Source: Cellvibrionales bacterium UBA5860 (GTDB taxonomy: Bacteria; Pseudomonadota; Gammaproteobacteria; Pseudomonadales; Porticoccaceae). From it: DNA of 8,882 bases. Position 1 is the stretch's first letter. Each line of letters begins with the position of its first letter. Position numbers and translations under genes: made by a program. Location of the stretch: the NCBI GenBank assembly GCA_002431545.1, contig DJFY01000093.1, forward strand, positions 6,887-15,768, in the 5' to 3' direction. The notes beneath the pieces are model-generated. The model had not been told where the DNA came from. It made no database searches and worked only from the letters and a program-made list of their open reading frames with translations. Shown one piece after another: positions 1 through 6,046 of this stretch.

Positions 1-995
1 CCCTGAGCAGAACCACTCCAGGCCCCGGTGACCAGTACGACGAGTCCAGTCAATGTACAAATCACCAGGGTATCGATAAACGTGCCCAGCATGGCAACGC
101 TGCCCTGGCGTACCGGGCTGTCTGTTTCCGCCGCCGCATGCGCGATGGGTGCGCTGCCAAGCCCAGCTTCATTAGAGAATATGCCGCGAGCAACACCCAT
201 GCGAATCGCCATCATCACGGCAGCGCCAGCAAACCCGCCCTCGGCCGCGGTTGGGGTAAACGCGCTGACGAATATCCGCTGCAGAGCTGCGGGAATATCC
301 GCCAGGTGCATGCCAATGATAATCAGGCAACCGGCAACGTATGTCAGCGCCATTAGCGGTACGATCGAAGATGCGACGCGCGCGATACTCCGAATACCGC
401 CCAGCAGGACGATCCCGACCAGCAGCGCCATAACAATACCGCTGGCCTGCGCAGGTACCTGAAAAGCCGAATTCATGGCTCTCGCCACTTCACTGGCCTG
501 TACTGTGTTGCCTATGCCAAAGCCGGCAAGCATGCCAAAAACGGCAAACAGTACGCCGAGCCATAGCCAGCGCGGGCCAAGCCCGTTCTTGATGTAGTAC
601 ATTGGGCCACCGACGCGCATGCCCTTATCGTCAACTTCACGGTACTGCACCGCGAGCACACCTTCGGCGTACTTGGTGGCCATGCCCACCAACGCTGTGC
701 ACCACATCCAGAACAAAGCACCCGGGCCACCGATGCCAATCGCCGTCGCCACGCCTGCGATGTTTCCCGTACCCACCGTGGCCGACAAAGAGGTCATCAG
801 CGCCGCGAAGGGCGAGATATCCCCTTCCCCCCTCACCTGCCGTCCCGCTGCCAGTTGTCTGATGCTGTAGACGAGCTTACGCAGTGGCATAAACCTGAGG
901 CCGATCATCAGCCACAGGCCAGTGCCCAAAATGGCCACCAACATGACCGGTCCCCAGACAAAACTATTCAGACTTTTGACAACTTCGGTAAACAT
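1..995 (-). CDS. Sodium:alanine/glycine symporter, AGCS family (C-terminus outside window)
   Basis: Inner-membrane secondary transporter that imports small neutral amino acids (alanine or glycine in known members) with Na+. I translated 331 uninterrupted codons; the frame is still open at the window edge, and family members are usually about 440-480 residues, so roughly a quarter is missing. Family hallmarks are visible: the N-terminal WGPVML segment (14-19), ATVGTGNIAGVATAI (72-86), FWMWCTALVGMATKYAE (95-111), GGPMYYI (129-135) and RMGVARGIFSNEAGLGSAP (265-283). These are separated by long hydrophobic membrane spans. The ATG at 995 lies 2 nt beyond the TGA of the upstream dcyD. The nearest Shine-Dalgarno-like AAGGA is about 15 nt away, so translation is probably coupled to dcyD. 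Family assignment is secure; substrate is not. The partner gene suggests a D-amino acid such as D-alanine, D-serine or D-cysteine, which is inference. Confidence 0.93.
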   Translation of the reverse strand, partial: MFTEVVKSLNSFVWGPVMLVAILGTGLWLMIGLRFMPLRKLVYSIRQLAAGRQVRGEGDISPFAALMTSLSATVGTGNIAGVATAIGIGGPGALFWMWCTALVGMATKYAEGVLAVQYREVDDKGMRVGGPMYYIKNGLGPRWLWLGVLFAVFGMLAGFGIGNTVQASEVARAMNSAFQVPAQASGIVMALLVGIVLLGGIRSIARVASSIVPLMALTYVAGCLIIIGMHLADIPAALQRIFVSAFTPTAAEGGFAGAAVMMAIRMGVARGIFSNEAGLGSAPIAHAAAETDSPVRQGSVAMLGTFIDTLVICTLTGLVVLVTGAWSGSAQ

Positions 996-997
996 AA

Positions 998-2047
998 TCA
1001 GATTGCTTCGTCCTTAGTGAACCACTCGGACATACGGCTACGCTGTGCCAGCAGGCCAAAGATACCGCCGGTGTGTACAAAGACAATATCGGGGGCGCCG
1101 GCAAATTCGCCACGTTTTATCCTGTCGATCATGCCGTAAAAAGCCTTGCCAGTGTAAACCGGATCCAGCACTACGCCTTCACTGGCCGCCACCTGGCGAA
1201 TGGTCTGATAAACCGCCGCATCTGCCTGCGCGTAGCCGGGACCGACATAACGGTCATCGACGAGAATATTCGATTCGGTGATATCGACGGACAGACCATA
1301 GGACTCGCGCCACTGTCGCAAATCCTCCGCTACTTTTCGGGAAAAATAGTCCGCGTTATCGCACACAGCGATACCCAGTACAGACGCCCCGAGGCGAAAT
1401 AGCTGACTACCCGCGGTTAATCCCGCCTGTGTGCCCCCGGAACCAGTGGCGTGGACGATATAAGCGGGATCAATGCCCACCCGTTGGAAATCCTTTGACA
1501 ACTCTTCGGCACAGGCTACATATCCCCAGACGCCAGTGCCGTCGCTCGCCCCGGTGGGAATCAAATAGGGCCGGCACCCCTGGCGGTTATAGTGCGCCGC
1601 CCAGTGTTCAAACAATTCGGGTAAACGGTGCTGGTATTCGGGTTTATCGTAGATACTGACGTGCGCGCCACACAGGTAATCCAGAAACAAATTACCATCC
1701 GGACACTGCGCGGCCCCTTCCGCAGCCGCACTCGCATCGACACGCTCGCGGCGCAGAATAAGATGGACCTTGAGCCCTAGTCGGGCGCCAAGGATCGCCG
1801 TGGCACGACAATGATTGGATTGCTCACCGCCACAGGTAACCAGGGTATCGCAACCCTGCTCCATGGCGCGCGCCAGGGTAAATTCCAGCTTGCGGATTTT
1901 ATTGCCACTGACCGCGCAATCGGTAAGATCGTCCCGCTTGAGCCATATCTTCGGCCCTCCGAGCTCCTGGGACAGGCGCTGCAGCGGCTGCAGTGGCGTT
2001 GGCAATCTCGCCAACTCGAGGCGCGGCGGGTAGTCTATCGTCTGCAT
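998..2047 (-). CDS. dcyD: D-cysteine desulfhydrase (PLP-dependent, ACC deaminase/DcyD family)
   Basis: Cytosolic PLP enzyme expected to split D-cysteine into pyruvate, ammonia and H2S. The 349 residues match the family length. Visible motifs are SGNKIRKLEF with the PLP-binding Lys50, GGEQSNHCR (73-81) with the Ser77 expected to help catalysis, the phosphate-cradle TGSGGTQAG (201-209), DPVYTGKA (295-302) and HTGG (325-328). True ACC deaminases carry Glu and Leu at two sites in the last two motifs. This protein has Thr299 and Thr326, as in DcyD-type enzymes (E. coli DcyD also reads DPVYTGKA and HTGG), so ACC deaminase activity is unlikely. Its TGA is followed after 2 nt by the ATG of an AGCS amino acid symporter, so the two are almost certainly one transcript. 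No strong Shine-Dalgarno is seen before the ATG. D-serine or beta-chloro-D-alanine could also be substrates. Confidence 0.88.
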   Translation of the reverse strand: MQTIDYPPRLELARLPTPLQPLQRLSQELGGPKIWLKRDDLTDCAVSGNKIRKLEFTLARAMEQGCDTLVTCGGEQSNHCRATAILGARLGLKVHLILRRERVDASAAAEGAAQCPDGNLFLDYLCGAHVSIYDKPEYQHRLPELFEHWAAHYNRQGCRPYLIPTGASDGTGVWGYVACAEELSKDFQRVGIDPAYIVHATGSGGTQAGLTAGSQLFRLGASVLGIAVCDNADYFSRKVAEDLRQWRESYGLSVDITESNILVDDRYVGPGYAQADAAVYQTIRQVAASEGVVLDPVYTGKAFYGMIDRIKRGEFAGAPDIVFVHTGGIFGLLAQRSRMSEWFTKDEAI

Positions 2048-2092
2048 AGTGCTTTGGGCGGCACGGCCTGCACTGATGAAACTCGGCGCAGT

Positions 2093-2123
2093 CGTTCGCC
2101 CGGCAATCCCCAGGCTGCGAACG
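2093..2123. promoter_or_regulatory. Inverted repeat in the dcyD leader
   Basis: A perfect 7-bp inverted repeat (CGTTCGC at 2093-2099, GCGAACG at 2117-2123) with 17 nt between the arms lies about 46-76 nt upstream of the dcyD ATG. It could be an operator or an RNA hairpin in the leader. No U-rich tail follows, so it is not a standard terminator. A 7-bp repeat can arise by chance, and no promoter of good quality is recognisable nearby. Confidence 0.25.
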
Positions 2124-2179
2124 CGGTCACTTTAACACAGGCGACATATACCGTGGCCCGCCGGGAGCGCTAGTCTTTA

Positions 2180-2298
2180 GGGCCTGTTAACACCAGTTGG
2201 ATTACCCCTGCCAAGAGCGGTTTTTTCGCCCAACTCTTTGTTTAACATTGACGTTTGTCTAGCCACAAGGGGACAACCCAAGCAATGTTTACAGGCCC
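2180..2298. mobile_element. MITE-like element with terminal inverted repeats and flanking TA
   Basis: The ends are GGGCCTGTTAACA (2180-2192) and, read inward on the other strand, GGGCCTGTAAACA (2298-2286): 12 of 13 identical. Weaker symmetry continues inward to about 30 nt (TTGG, then a CCCC block, on both arms). Each end is directly flanked by TA (2178-2179 and 2299-2300), consistent with the TA target duplication of IS630/Tc1-mariner transposases. The 119 bp contain no plausible gene, so this would be a non-autonomous miniature element mobilised in trans. It lies between yajC and dcyD, 16 bp after the yajC stop. The structure is seen in the sequence; mobility and family are inferred. It could instead be an extragenic palindromic repeat or a hairpin that ends yajC transcription, although it has no terminal T-run. 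Confidence 0.55.
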
Positions 2299-2314
2299 TA
2301 GCACAGGCGACAGG

Positions 2315-2689
2315 TTAGATCGCTTTCAGCGTGCCCTTGGGCAATACAGCGTGGACGGCCTGCTTTTGAAATTTCAGCGACACGGTATCCGACACTTCCA
2401 GCACCAGGTACTCCCCTTCAATTCTGGCCACCTTGCCCAAAATACCGCTGTTCGTCACCACCTCGTCACCCTTGGCCAGGTTCATCACCAATTGACGATG
2501 CTCTTTCTGCCGTTTTCGCTGCGGCCGAATGATCATCAGGTACATAAACAGAAACAGCCCGCCGAACATCAAAATGGTGATCAGCGGATTGGGCTCGCCG
2601 GGAGGTGGCGCTGGTGCGGCCCATACCGAGGCGGGCAAGAGTATGGAAAGGCCGGACAATCTCTTTAACCCGGAAGAGACAATATTCAT
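2315..2689 (-). CDS. yajC: Sec translocon accessory protein YajC
   Basis: Small inner-membrane protein that associates with SecDF in protein export. I prefer the ATG at 2689 (124 residues) because GAGGA sits 5 nt before it; an in-frame TTG at 2704 would bury that site. Residues 35-54 form the single transmembrane helix, ending in the diagnostic MIIRPQRKRQKEH. The cytoplasmic domain follows with LAKGDEVVTNSGILGKVARI (71-90), and the family ending VLPKGTLKAI closes the protein. The first 25 residues are longer than in E. coli YajC (110 aa) and resemble a signal peptide with an A-x-A-like VWA-AP site. Normally tgt precedes and secD-secF follow this gene; here bcp precedes it and a repeat element plus dcyD follow. 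It may be a relocated or second yajC copy. Confidence 0.92.
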   Translation of the reverse strand: MNIVSSGLKRLSGLSILLPASVWAAPAPPPGEPNPLITILMFGGLFLFMYLMIIRPQRKRQKEHRQLVMNLAKGDEVVTNSGILGKVARIEGEYLVLEVSDTVSLKFQKQAVHAVLPKGTLKAI

Positions 2690-2694
2690 GATTT

Positions 2695-2699
2695 TCCTC
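2695..2699 (-). promoter_or_regulatory. Ribosome binding site deciding the yajC start
   Basis: GAGGA on the minus strand, 5 nt from the ATG at 2689. It lies inside the longer reading frame that begins at TTG 2704 and therefore favours the shorter, ATG-started protein. Confidence 0.7.
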
Positions 2700-2746
2700 G
2701 ACAATGTATTCTCGACATGTAGTGCGTAAAAGAGTATTTCTCGACA
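2698..2746 (-). repeat. Three direct repeats of TGTCGAG in the bcp-yajC gap
   Basis: The motif TGTCGAG followed by A/G-rich bases (AAATAC, AATACA, GAAAAT) occurs three times on the minus strand. The TCGACA cores on the plus strand lie at 2698-2703, 2712-2717 and 2741-2746, spaced 14 and 29 nt (about one and two units). The copy nearest yajC overlaps its ribosome binding site. This could be a regulator-binding array or a remnant of short tandem duplication. No confident promoter is seen among the repeats, and the function is unknown. Confidence 0.4.
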
Positions 2747-2776
2747 ATTTGCGGCGCCGACACAATAACGCCGGAG

Positions 2777-3253
2777 CTAAATAAGGTTTGCCTTAATCCA
2801 GCCCTGGACATCTTCGTGATGAGACTTGGTTTTCACCTTGTCGATAATGTGTTTCAAGCGGCCGTCTTTACCGATGATAAAAGTAGTGCGCAGAATGCCC
2901 ATAAATTCCCGCCCCATAAACTTTTTCAGGCCCCAGGCACCATATTTTTCAGCAATCGCATGATCTTCGTCCGACAACAGATCAAAATTAAGGGCCTGCT
3001 TTTCTTCAAACTTCACGAGCCGGGCGACCGAATCCGGACTCACTGCCAACACCACCGTGGACAGTTTATCCAGCCCTCTTCGGGAATCGCGAATTCCACA
3101 GGCCTGGACAGTGCAGCCAGGTGTCATTGCCTTGGGATAAAAATACAGCACGACGTTTTTCTTACCCCGGTAATCCACTAGGGAGATGTCTTTACCGCGT
3201 TGATTTTGCAGTGTGAATTTCGGCGCCATATTGCCGACTTTGGGGAAGGTCAT
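2777..3253 (-). CDS. bcp: Thioredoxin-dependent thiol peroxidase (Bcp/PrxQ peroxiredoxin)
   Basis: Cytosolic peroxiredoxin that reduces H2O2 and organic hydroperoxides using thioredoxin. The 158 residues match the family length. FYPKAMTPGCTVQACGIRD (38-56) carries the peroxidatic Cys47 and, five residues on, Cys52, the resolving cysteine in the E. coli enzyme. LLSDEDH and the W-G-x-K-x-F-M-G-R block, which resemble E. coli Bcp closely, follow. The ATG at 3253 has CAGGAGT six bases upstream. It lies after mdh (148-bp gap) and before yajC (87-bp gap), so it may be transcribed alone or with yajC. The usual gammaproteobacterial neighbours of bcp (gcvR or dapA) are not present here. Confidence 0.95.
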   Translation of the reverse strand: MTFPKVGNMAPKFTLQNQRGKDISLVDYRGKKNVVLYFYPKAMTPGCTVQACGIRDSRRGLDKLSTVVLAVSPDSVARLVKFEEKQALNFDLLSDEDHAIAEKYGAWGLKKFMGREFMGILRTTFIIGKDGRLKHIIDKVKTKSHHEDVQGWIKANLI

Positions 3254-3309
3254 TTCTGACTCCTGTTTACCTTTTTCAAAACTTTCCCTATCTCGTGGCT
3301 CCGCAGCCT

Positions 3310-3360
3310 TGCCTGTCGGCCTGGTAAACAGGGGTTCTGGACAGATGACAATGACAGGCA
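3310..3360. other. Inverted repeat in the mdh-bcp gap
   Basis: TGCCTGTC (3310-3317) and GACAGGCA (3353-3360) form a perfect 8-bp inverted repeat around a 35-nt spacer. Outside it, GGCTC (3298-3302) can pair with GAGCC (3361-3365) across a bulge. A second, short stem (GTCGC 3371-3375 / GCGAC 3385-3389) lies nearer the mdh stop. Neither has a T-run, so these are at most candidate Rho-associated or mRNA-stability structures for the mdh 3' end or the bcp leader. The rest of the 148-bp gap shows no gene. Confidence 0.25.
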
Positions 3361-3401
3361 GAGCCAGCGTGTCGCCACAATAACGCGACGAGAAATGTTA
3401 G

Positions 3402-4382
3402 TTAAGGCAGCAAATGTTGCACTGCATCCCGTTCTTCTTTCAGCTCCTGTTCTGTAGCAGCCATGCGCCCGCGACTGAAATCGTCGATATTGAGGTCCTG
3501 CACGATTTGCCAATCGCCATTTTCGCAAACGCAGGGAAAAGAATAGATCAGGCCTTTATCGATACCGTAGCTGCCGTCACTGTAAACCCCCATGCTGGTC
3601 CAGTCCCCCGGCGGCGTGCCCATCACCCAGGTGCGCATGTGACCGATGGCTGCGTTGGCCGCAGAAGCCGCACTGGAAGCGCCACGTGCACTAATGATGG
3701 CCGCACCGCGTTGCTGCACCGTGGGAATAAACTCTTTTTCGTACCACTCGAGGTCAACACGGGAAACCGCCTTTTCACCCTCTACCTTGGCATGAAATAA
3801 ATCCGGATACTGGGTCGCGGAGTGGTTGCCCCAGATTGTCATATTCGACACCTGGTGAATCGTGGTATCCAGTTTGTGCGCGATCTGGGTTAGCGCACGA
3901 TTGTGGTCGAGTCGCGTCATAGCAGTGAACTGCCGCGGATCGATATCGGGCGCGTTACGTTGGGCGATAAGCGCATTGGTATTGGCCGGATTACCCACCA
4001 CCAGGACTTTTATATCCCTGCTGGCGTTGTCATTGATGGCTTTTCCCTGTGCCGAAAAAATAGCCGCGTTGGCTTCAAGCAGGTCTTTGCGCTCCATGCC
4101 TGGACCCCTTGGCCGGGCACCCACCAACAGCGCGTAATTCGCGTCTTTAAAGGCTACCGCAGCGTCGTCTGTGCGCACCATGCCGGCGAGCAGGGGAAAG
4201 GCGCAGTCGTCGAGCTCCATGGCAACGCCCTCGAGCGCTTCCAGCGCCGGTGTGATTTCCAGCATTTGCAGAATGACCGGTTGTTCCGGGCCAAGCATCT
4301 CGCCGGCAGCGATACGAAACAACAGGGAATAGCTGATCTGGCCGGCTGCGCCGGTCACGGCAACACGAACGGGTGCTTTCAA
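3402..4382 (-). CDS. mdh: Malate dehydrogenase, NAD-dependent (type 2, cytosolic-like)
   Basis: TCA-cycle enzyme interconverting malate and oxaloacetate with NAD(H). From the TTG at 4382 the protein has 326 residues, starting MKAPVRVAV. It carries the dinucleotide loop GAAGQI (11-16) and an acidic Glu42 in LEI after strand beta-2, which suits NAD rather than NADP. ARPRGPGMERKD supplies substrate arginines 92 and 98. Asn131, Arg162 (RLDHNR) and the Asp159-His187 pair (GNHS) complete the active site, one residue offset from the pig cytosolic enzyme. The type-2 family has about 325-330 residues and differs from the 312-residue E. coli enzyme. GGAG lies 7 nt before TTG 4382 but abuts the other in-frame TTG at 4388, so the shorter start is preferred. 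A consensus -10 box lies upstream, suggesting its own promoter. Confidence 0.95.
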   Translation of the reverse strand: MKAPVRVAVTGAAGQISYSLLFRIAAGEMLGPEQPVILQMLEITPALEALEGVAMELDDCAFPLLAGMVRTDDAAVAFKDANYALLVGARPRGPGMERKDLLEANAAIFSAQGKAINDNASRDIKVLVVGNPANTNALIAQRNAPDIDPRQFTAMTRLDHNRALTQIAHKLDTTIHQVSNMTIWGNHSATQYPDLFHAKVEGEKAVSRVDLEWYEKEFIPTVQQRGAAIISARGASSAASAANAAIGHMRTWVMGTPPGDWTSMGVYSDGSYGIDKGLIYSFPCVCENGDWQIVQDLNIDDFSRGRMAATEQELKEERDAVQHLLP

Positions 4383-4389
4383 AGTCAAT

Positions 4390-4393
4390 CTCC
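4390..4393 (-). promoter_or_regulatory. Ribosome binding site deciding the mdh TTG start
   Basis: GGAG on the minus strand, 7 nt from TTG at 4382 and only 1 nt from the alternative TTG at 4388. The spacing favours 4382. Confidence 0.6.
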
Positions 4394-4424
4394 AAACTGA
4401 TTACAGGGGTGGGTAAGGTCGCGC

Positions 4425-4430
4425 ATTATA
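4425..4430 (-). promoter_or_regulatory. Putative mdh promoter -10 box
   Basis: A perfect TATAAT on the minus strand, inside the 69-bp gap between the dUTPase gene and mdh. It would give a leader of about 35 nt. The -35 region is poor: the best candidate, TTAGCC at 4455-4450, is spaced 19 nt and overlaps the dUTPase stop codon. The promoter is therefore weak or activator-assisted. The -10 match is seen; its activity is inferred. Confidence 0.5.
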
Positions 4431-4451
4431 AGGCAATTTTTCTGTCGCCGG

Positions 4452-5075
4452 CTAATCGAGCAAGCCGCTTGGGTAGCGGCGCGTCAGCGCTGCGTAAACG
4501 TGTTCCTTAAAATTTTCATGATCGGTATCCAGTTCGACGACGATTTCCGACAAATGCTCATTGTCCTCTCGCCCCGCCCATATCTTCTGATAGCCGCCCT
4601 CCTGGTAACCGTTATTCTGACGAAAAGTATTCAGTACATTTTTACCGATATAGCGCGTATACAACTCGTCAAAGTTTAATTCGATGTCGGCCAGCAGGGT
4701 AACAAAGCCCGGCGTATCGAAGCCCTTTGTGGCCAGACAACGGGCAGCGAATGTTTCCAGGTCGTCGCGAAAATCCCCCGGCTCCACCGGCGTGGCGAAA
4801 CATCCGGCCAGTCGCGCCGCGAGGTCATTCTGCTCCAGGTCATCGACCATCATATGGCTCATGCCGAAGTGCCAGATGTCGACCAATTCGAGTTTCACCT
4901 GCTCCAGATCCGGGATCTGTTGCTTCCACCACTTCCATCCGTAGTGCTCAAGCAACTCCGCACATTCCACCCAGATGGCGCGGTACCAGGCAAAGTTTTG
5001 CTGCCGCCACTGGGGGTGCACCTTACGGTTCATCGCCTCCTGCATGTCGAGCATGACACGTATTTGTTGTTCCAT
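4452..5075 (-). CDS. dUTP diphosphatase, dimeric all-alpha (MazG-like) family
   Basis: Predicted to hydrolyse dUTP (and possibly dUDP) to dUMP and so keep uracil out of DNA while feeding dTMP synthesis. The 207 residues belong to the all-alpha NTP-pyrophosphatase dUTPase_2 type known from kinetoplastids, Campylobacter and phages, not to the trimeric beta-sheet Dut. Metal-binding helices show E-x-x-E (Glu37, Glu40) and E-x-x-D (Glu63, Asp66). A third cluster downstream contains NGYQEGGYQKIWAGREDNEHL, typical of the family. AGGAG lies 6 nt before the ATG at 5075. It follows tatD across a 137-bp gap with a hairpin and precedes mdh, so it is probably transcribed on its own or by read-through. It complements tmk in the same window. 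The family assignment is strong; exact nucleotide preference is inferred. Confidence 0.85.
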   Translation of the reverse strand: MEQQIRVMLDMQEAMNRKVHPQWRQQNFAWYRAIWVECAELLEHYGWKWWKQQIPDLEQVKLELVDIWHFGMSHMMVDDLEQNDLAARLAGCFATPVEPGDFRDDLETFAARCLATKGFDTPGFVTLLADIELNFDELYTRYIGKNVLNTFRQNNGYQEGGYQKIWAGREDNEHLSEIVVELDTDHENFKEHVYAALTRRYPSGLLD

Positions 5076-5133
5076 CGCAGGCTCCTGTCATCAGTCGCGA
5101 ATGGTGAGCGTGCCGGCAACCGGTTCCGCTCGG

Positions 5134-5171
5134 GCAAGAGAGGGAGAAACGCCGGCTTCTCCCTTTCTTGC
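5134..5171. terminator. Strong stem-loop between tatD and the dUTPase gene
   Basis: GCAAGAGAGGGAGAA (5134-5148) and TTCTCCCTTTCTTGC (5157-5171) form a 15-bp stem with 14 Watson-Crick pairs. The one exception is a G-U pair in plus-strand RNA and an A-C mismatch in minus-strand RNA. The loop is 8 nt. It sits 42 nt past the tatD stop, a natural place for transcription to end, but no T-run follows on either strand. It could be a Rho-linked or processing hairpin, or a member of a dispersed extragenic palindromic family. The remainder of the 137-bp gap is GC-rich and without a gene. Confidence 0.5.
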
Positions 5172-5212
5172 AGTTTCAGCCCGCCACCCCTGAAGGGGCG
5201 CGAGGTCCCGGA

Positions 5213-6013
5213 TCACTCGCCCCCTGTAGATGGTCTCGGCGGAATTCGAAACAGCTGGTCGAAATTACGACTGGTGGCCTCCGCCAGCTCGGCGAGAGGC
5301 ACCTGTTTCAACTCGGCTACACATTCGGCTACTTGCCGCACATGGCGCGGCTCATTTTTCTTGCCGCGAAAAGGTACCGGTGCCAGCCAGGGAGAATCCG
5401 TTTCCACCAATATTCTATCCAGGGGAATTTTTTTGACGATATCCCGCAGGGCCTGGGCATTGCGAAACGTGACGATACCCGATATCGAAATGTAAAAGTT
5501 CATATTCAGGGCCGCCCGCGCCATATCCCAGCTCTCTGTAAAACAGTGCAAAACCCCGGCGGTTTCCGGATTGACGTGTCGACGTATCACATCGAGGGTC
5601 TCGGTCACGGCATCCCGCGTATGCACGATGAGCGGCTTGGCGAGTTCCTCGGCAACACGGGCATGGCGAACAAAGCTCTCTATCTGGATCTCCAGAGTTT
5701 CCGCGCTGTAGTGTTTGTCGATACCGGTTTCGCCCACACCGACCACACCCTCGTGACTGGCGGCACGCAGGAGTTGGTCCGTTGTCGGCAGGTTTTCTGT
5801 GGTCAGCTCAAGTGGGTGCACCCCGACAGCAGTGTAAACCCCCTGTTCGTCGCCGATCAGTTCCCGCAGTTGATCGAGCGCTTCCAGATGCGTAGCGACA
5901 GAAAGAAAGCGGGTAACCCCTTCGGCCCGGCTAGCCTGTAACAGCGCCTGCAGCGAACCCTCGTAGGGACCCAGATCGAGGTGATCGAGATGACAGTGTG
6001 AATCGACTAACAC
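5213..6013 (-). CDS. TatD-family metal-dependent hydrolase (YcfH-like)
   Basis: TIM-barrel metalloenzyme of the TatD/YcfH family, members of which are 3'-5' exonucleases or deoxyribonucleases in DNA repair or turnover. All metal ligands are visible: DSHCHLD with His6 and His8, GETGID with Glu95, IVHTRDA with His131, LHCFTES with His156 and ETDSPWLAP with Asp206; VGVHPLE (63-69) is also conserved. The 266 residues are a normal length plus a short Pro/Gly-rich tail. The start is GTG at 6013, with no clear Shine-Dalgarno, 33 bp after the pilZ stop, so it is probably co-transcribed with pilZ. Family members next to holB and pilZ are usually the YcfH type rather than TatD proper, so I leave the symbol blank. 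Confidence 0.93.
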   Translation of the reverse strand: MLVDSHCHLDHLDLGPYEGSLQALLQASRAEGVTRFLSVATHLEALDQLRELIGDEQGVYTAVGVHPLELTTENLPTTDQLLRAASHEGVVGVGETGIDKHYSAETLEIQIESFVRHARVAEELAKPLIVHTRDAVTETLDVIRRHVNPETAGVLHCFTESWDMARAALNMNFYISISGIVTFRNAQALRDIVKKIPLDRILVETDSPWLAPVPFRGKKNEPRHVRQVAECVAELKQVPLAELAEATSRNFDQLFRIPPRPSTGGE

Positions 6014-6046
6014 TACGCGACAATCGGCGGATAGATTGGTATCACA

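Noticed and set aside
28..462. 144-residue plus-strand reading frame at the window start
   Set aside because: Antisense to a clear AGCS transporter with 331 uninterrupted codons.
998..2047. ACC deaminase (acdS) as the identity of the PLP enzyme
   Set aside because: The Glu and Leu expected of ACC deaminases are replaced by Thr299 and Thr326, as in D-cysteine desulfhydrases.
3250..3528. 92-residue minus-strand reading frame bridging mdh and bcp
   Set aside because: It is out of frame with mdh over its first half, arginine-rich, and resembles no family; I treat the 3254-3401 gap as non-coding.
4854..5495. 213-residue plus-strand reading frame across the dUTPase gene, hairpin and tatD
   Set aside because: It spans two confident opposite-strand genes and a non-coding hairpin, and its composition looks random.
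5168..5941. 257-residue plus-strand reading frame across tatD
   Set aside because: It lies antisense to a gene with every TatD metal ligand intact, has no recognisable domain and comes from the codon structure of the real gene.
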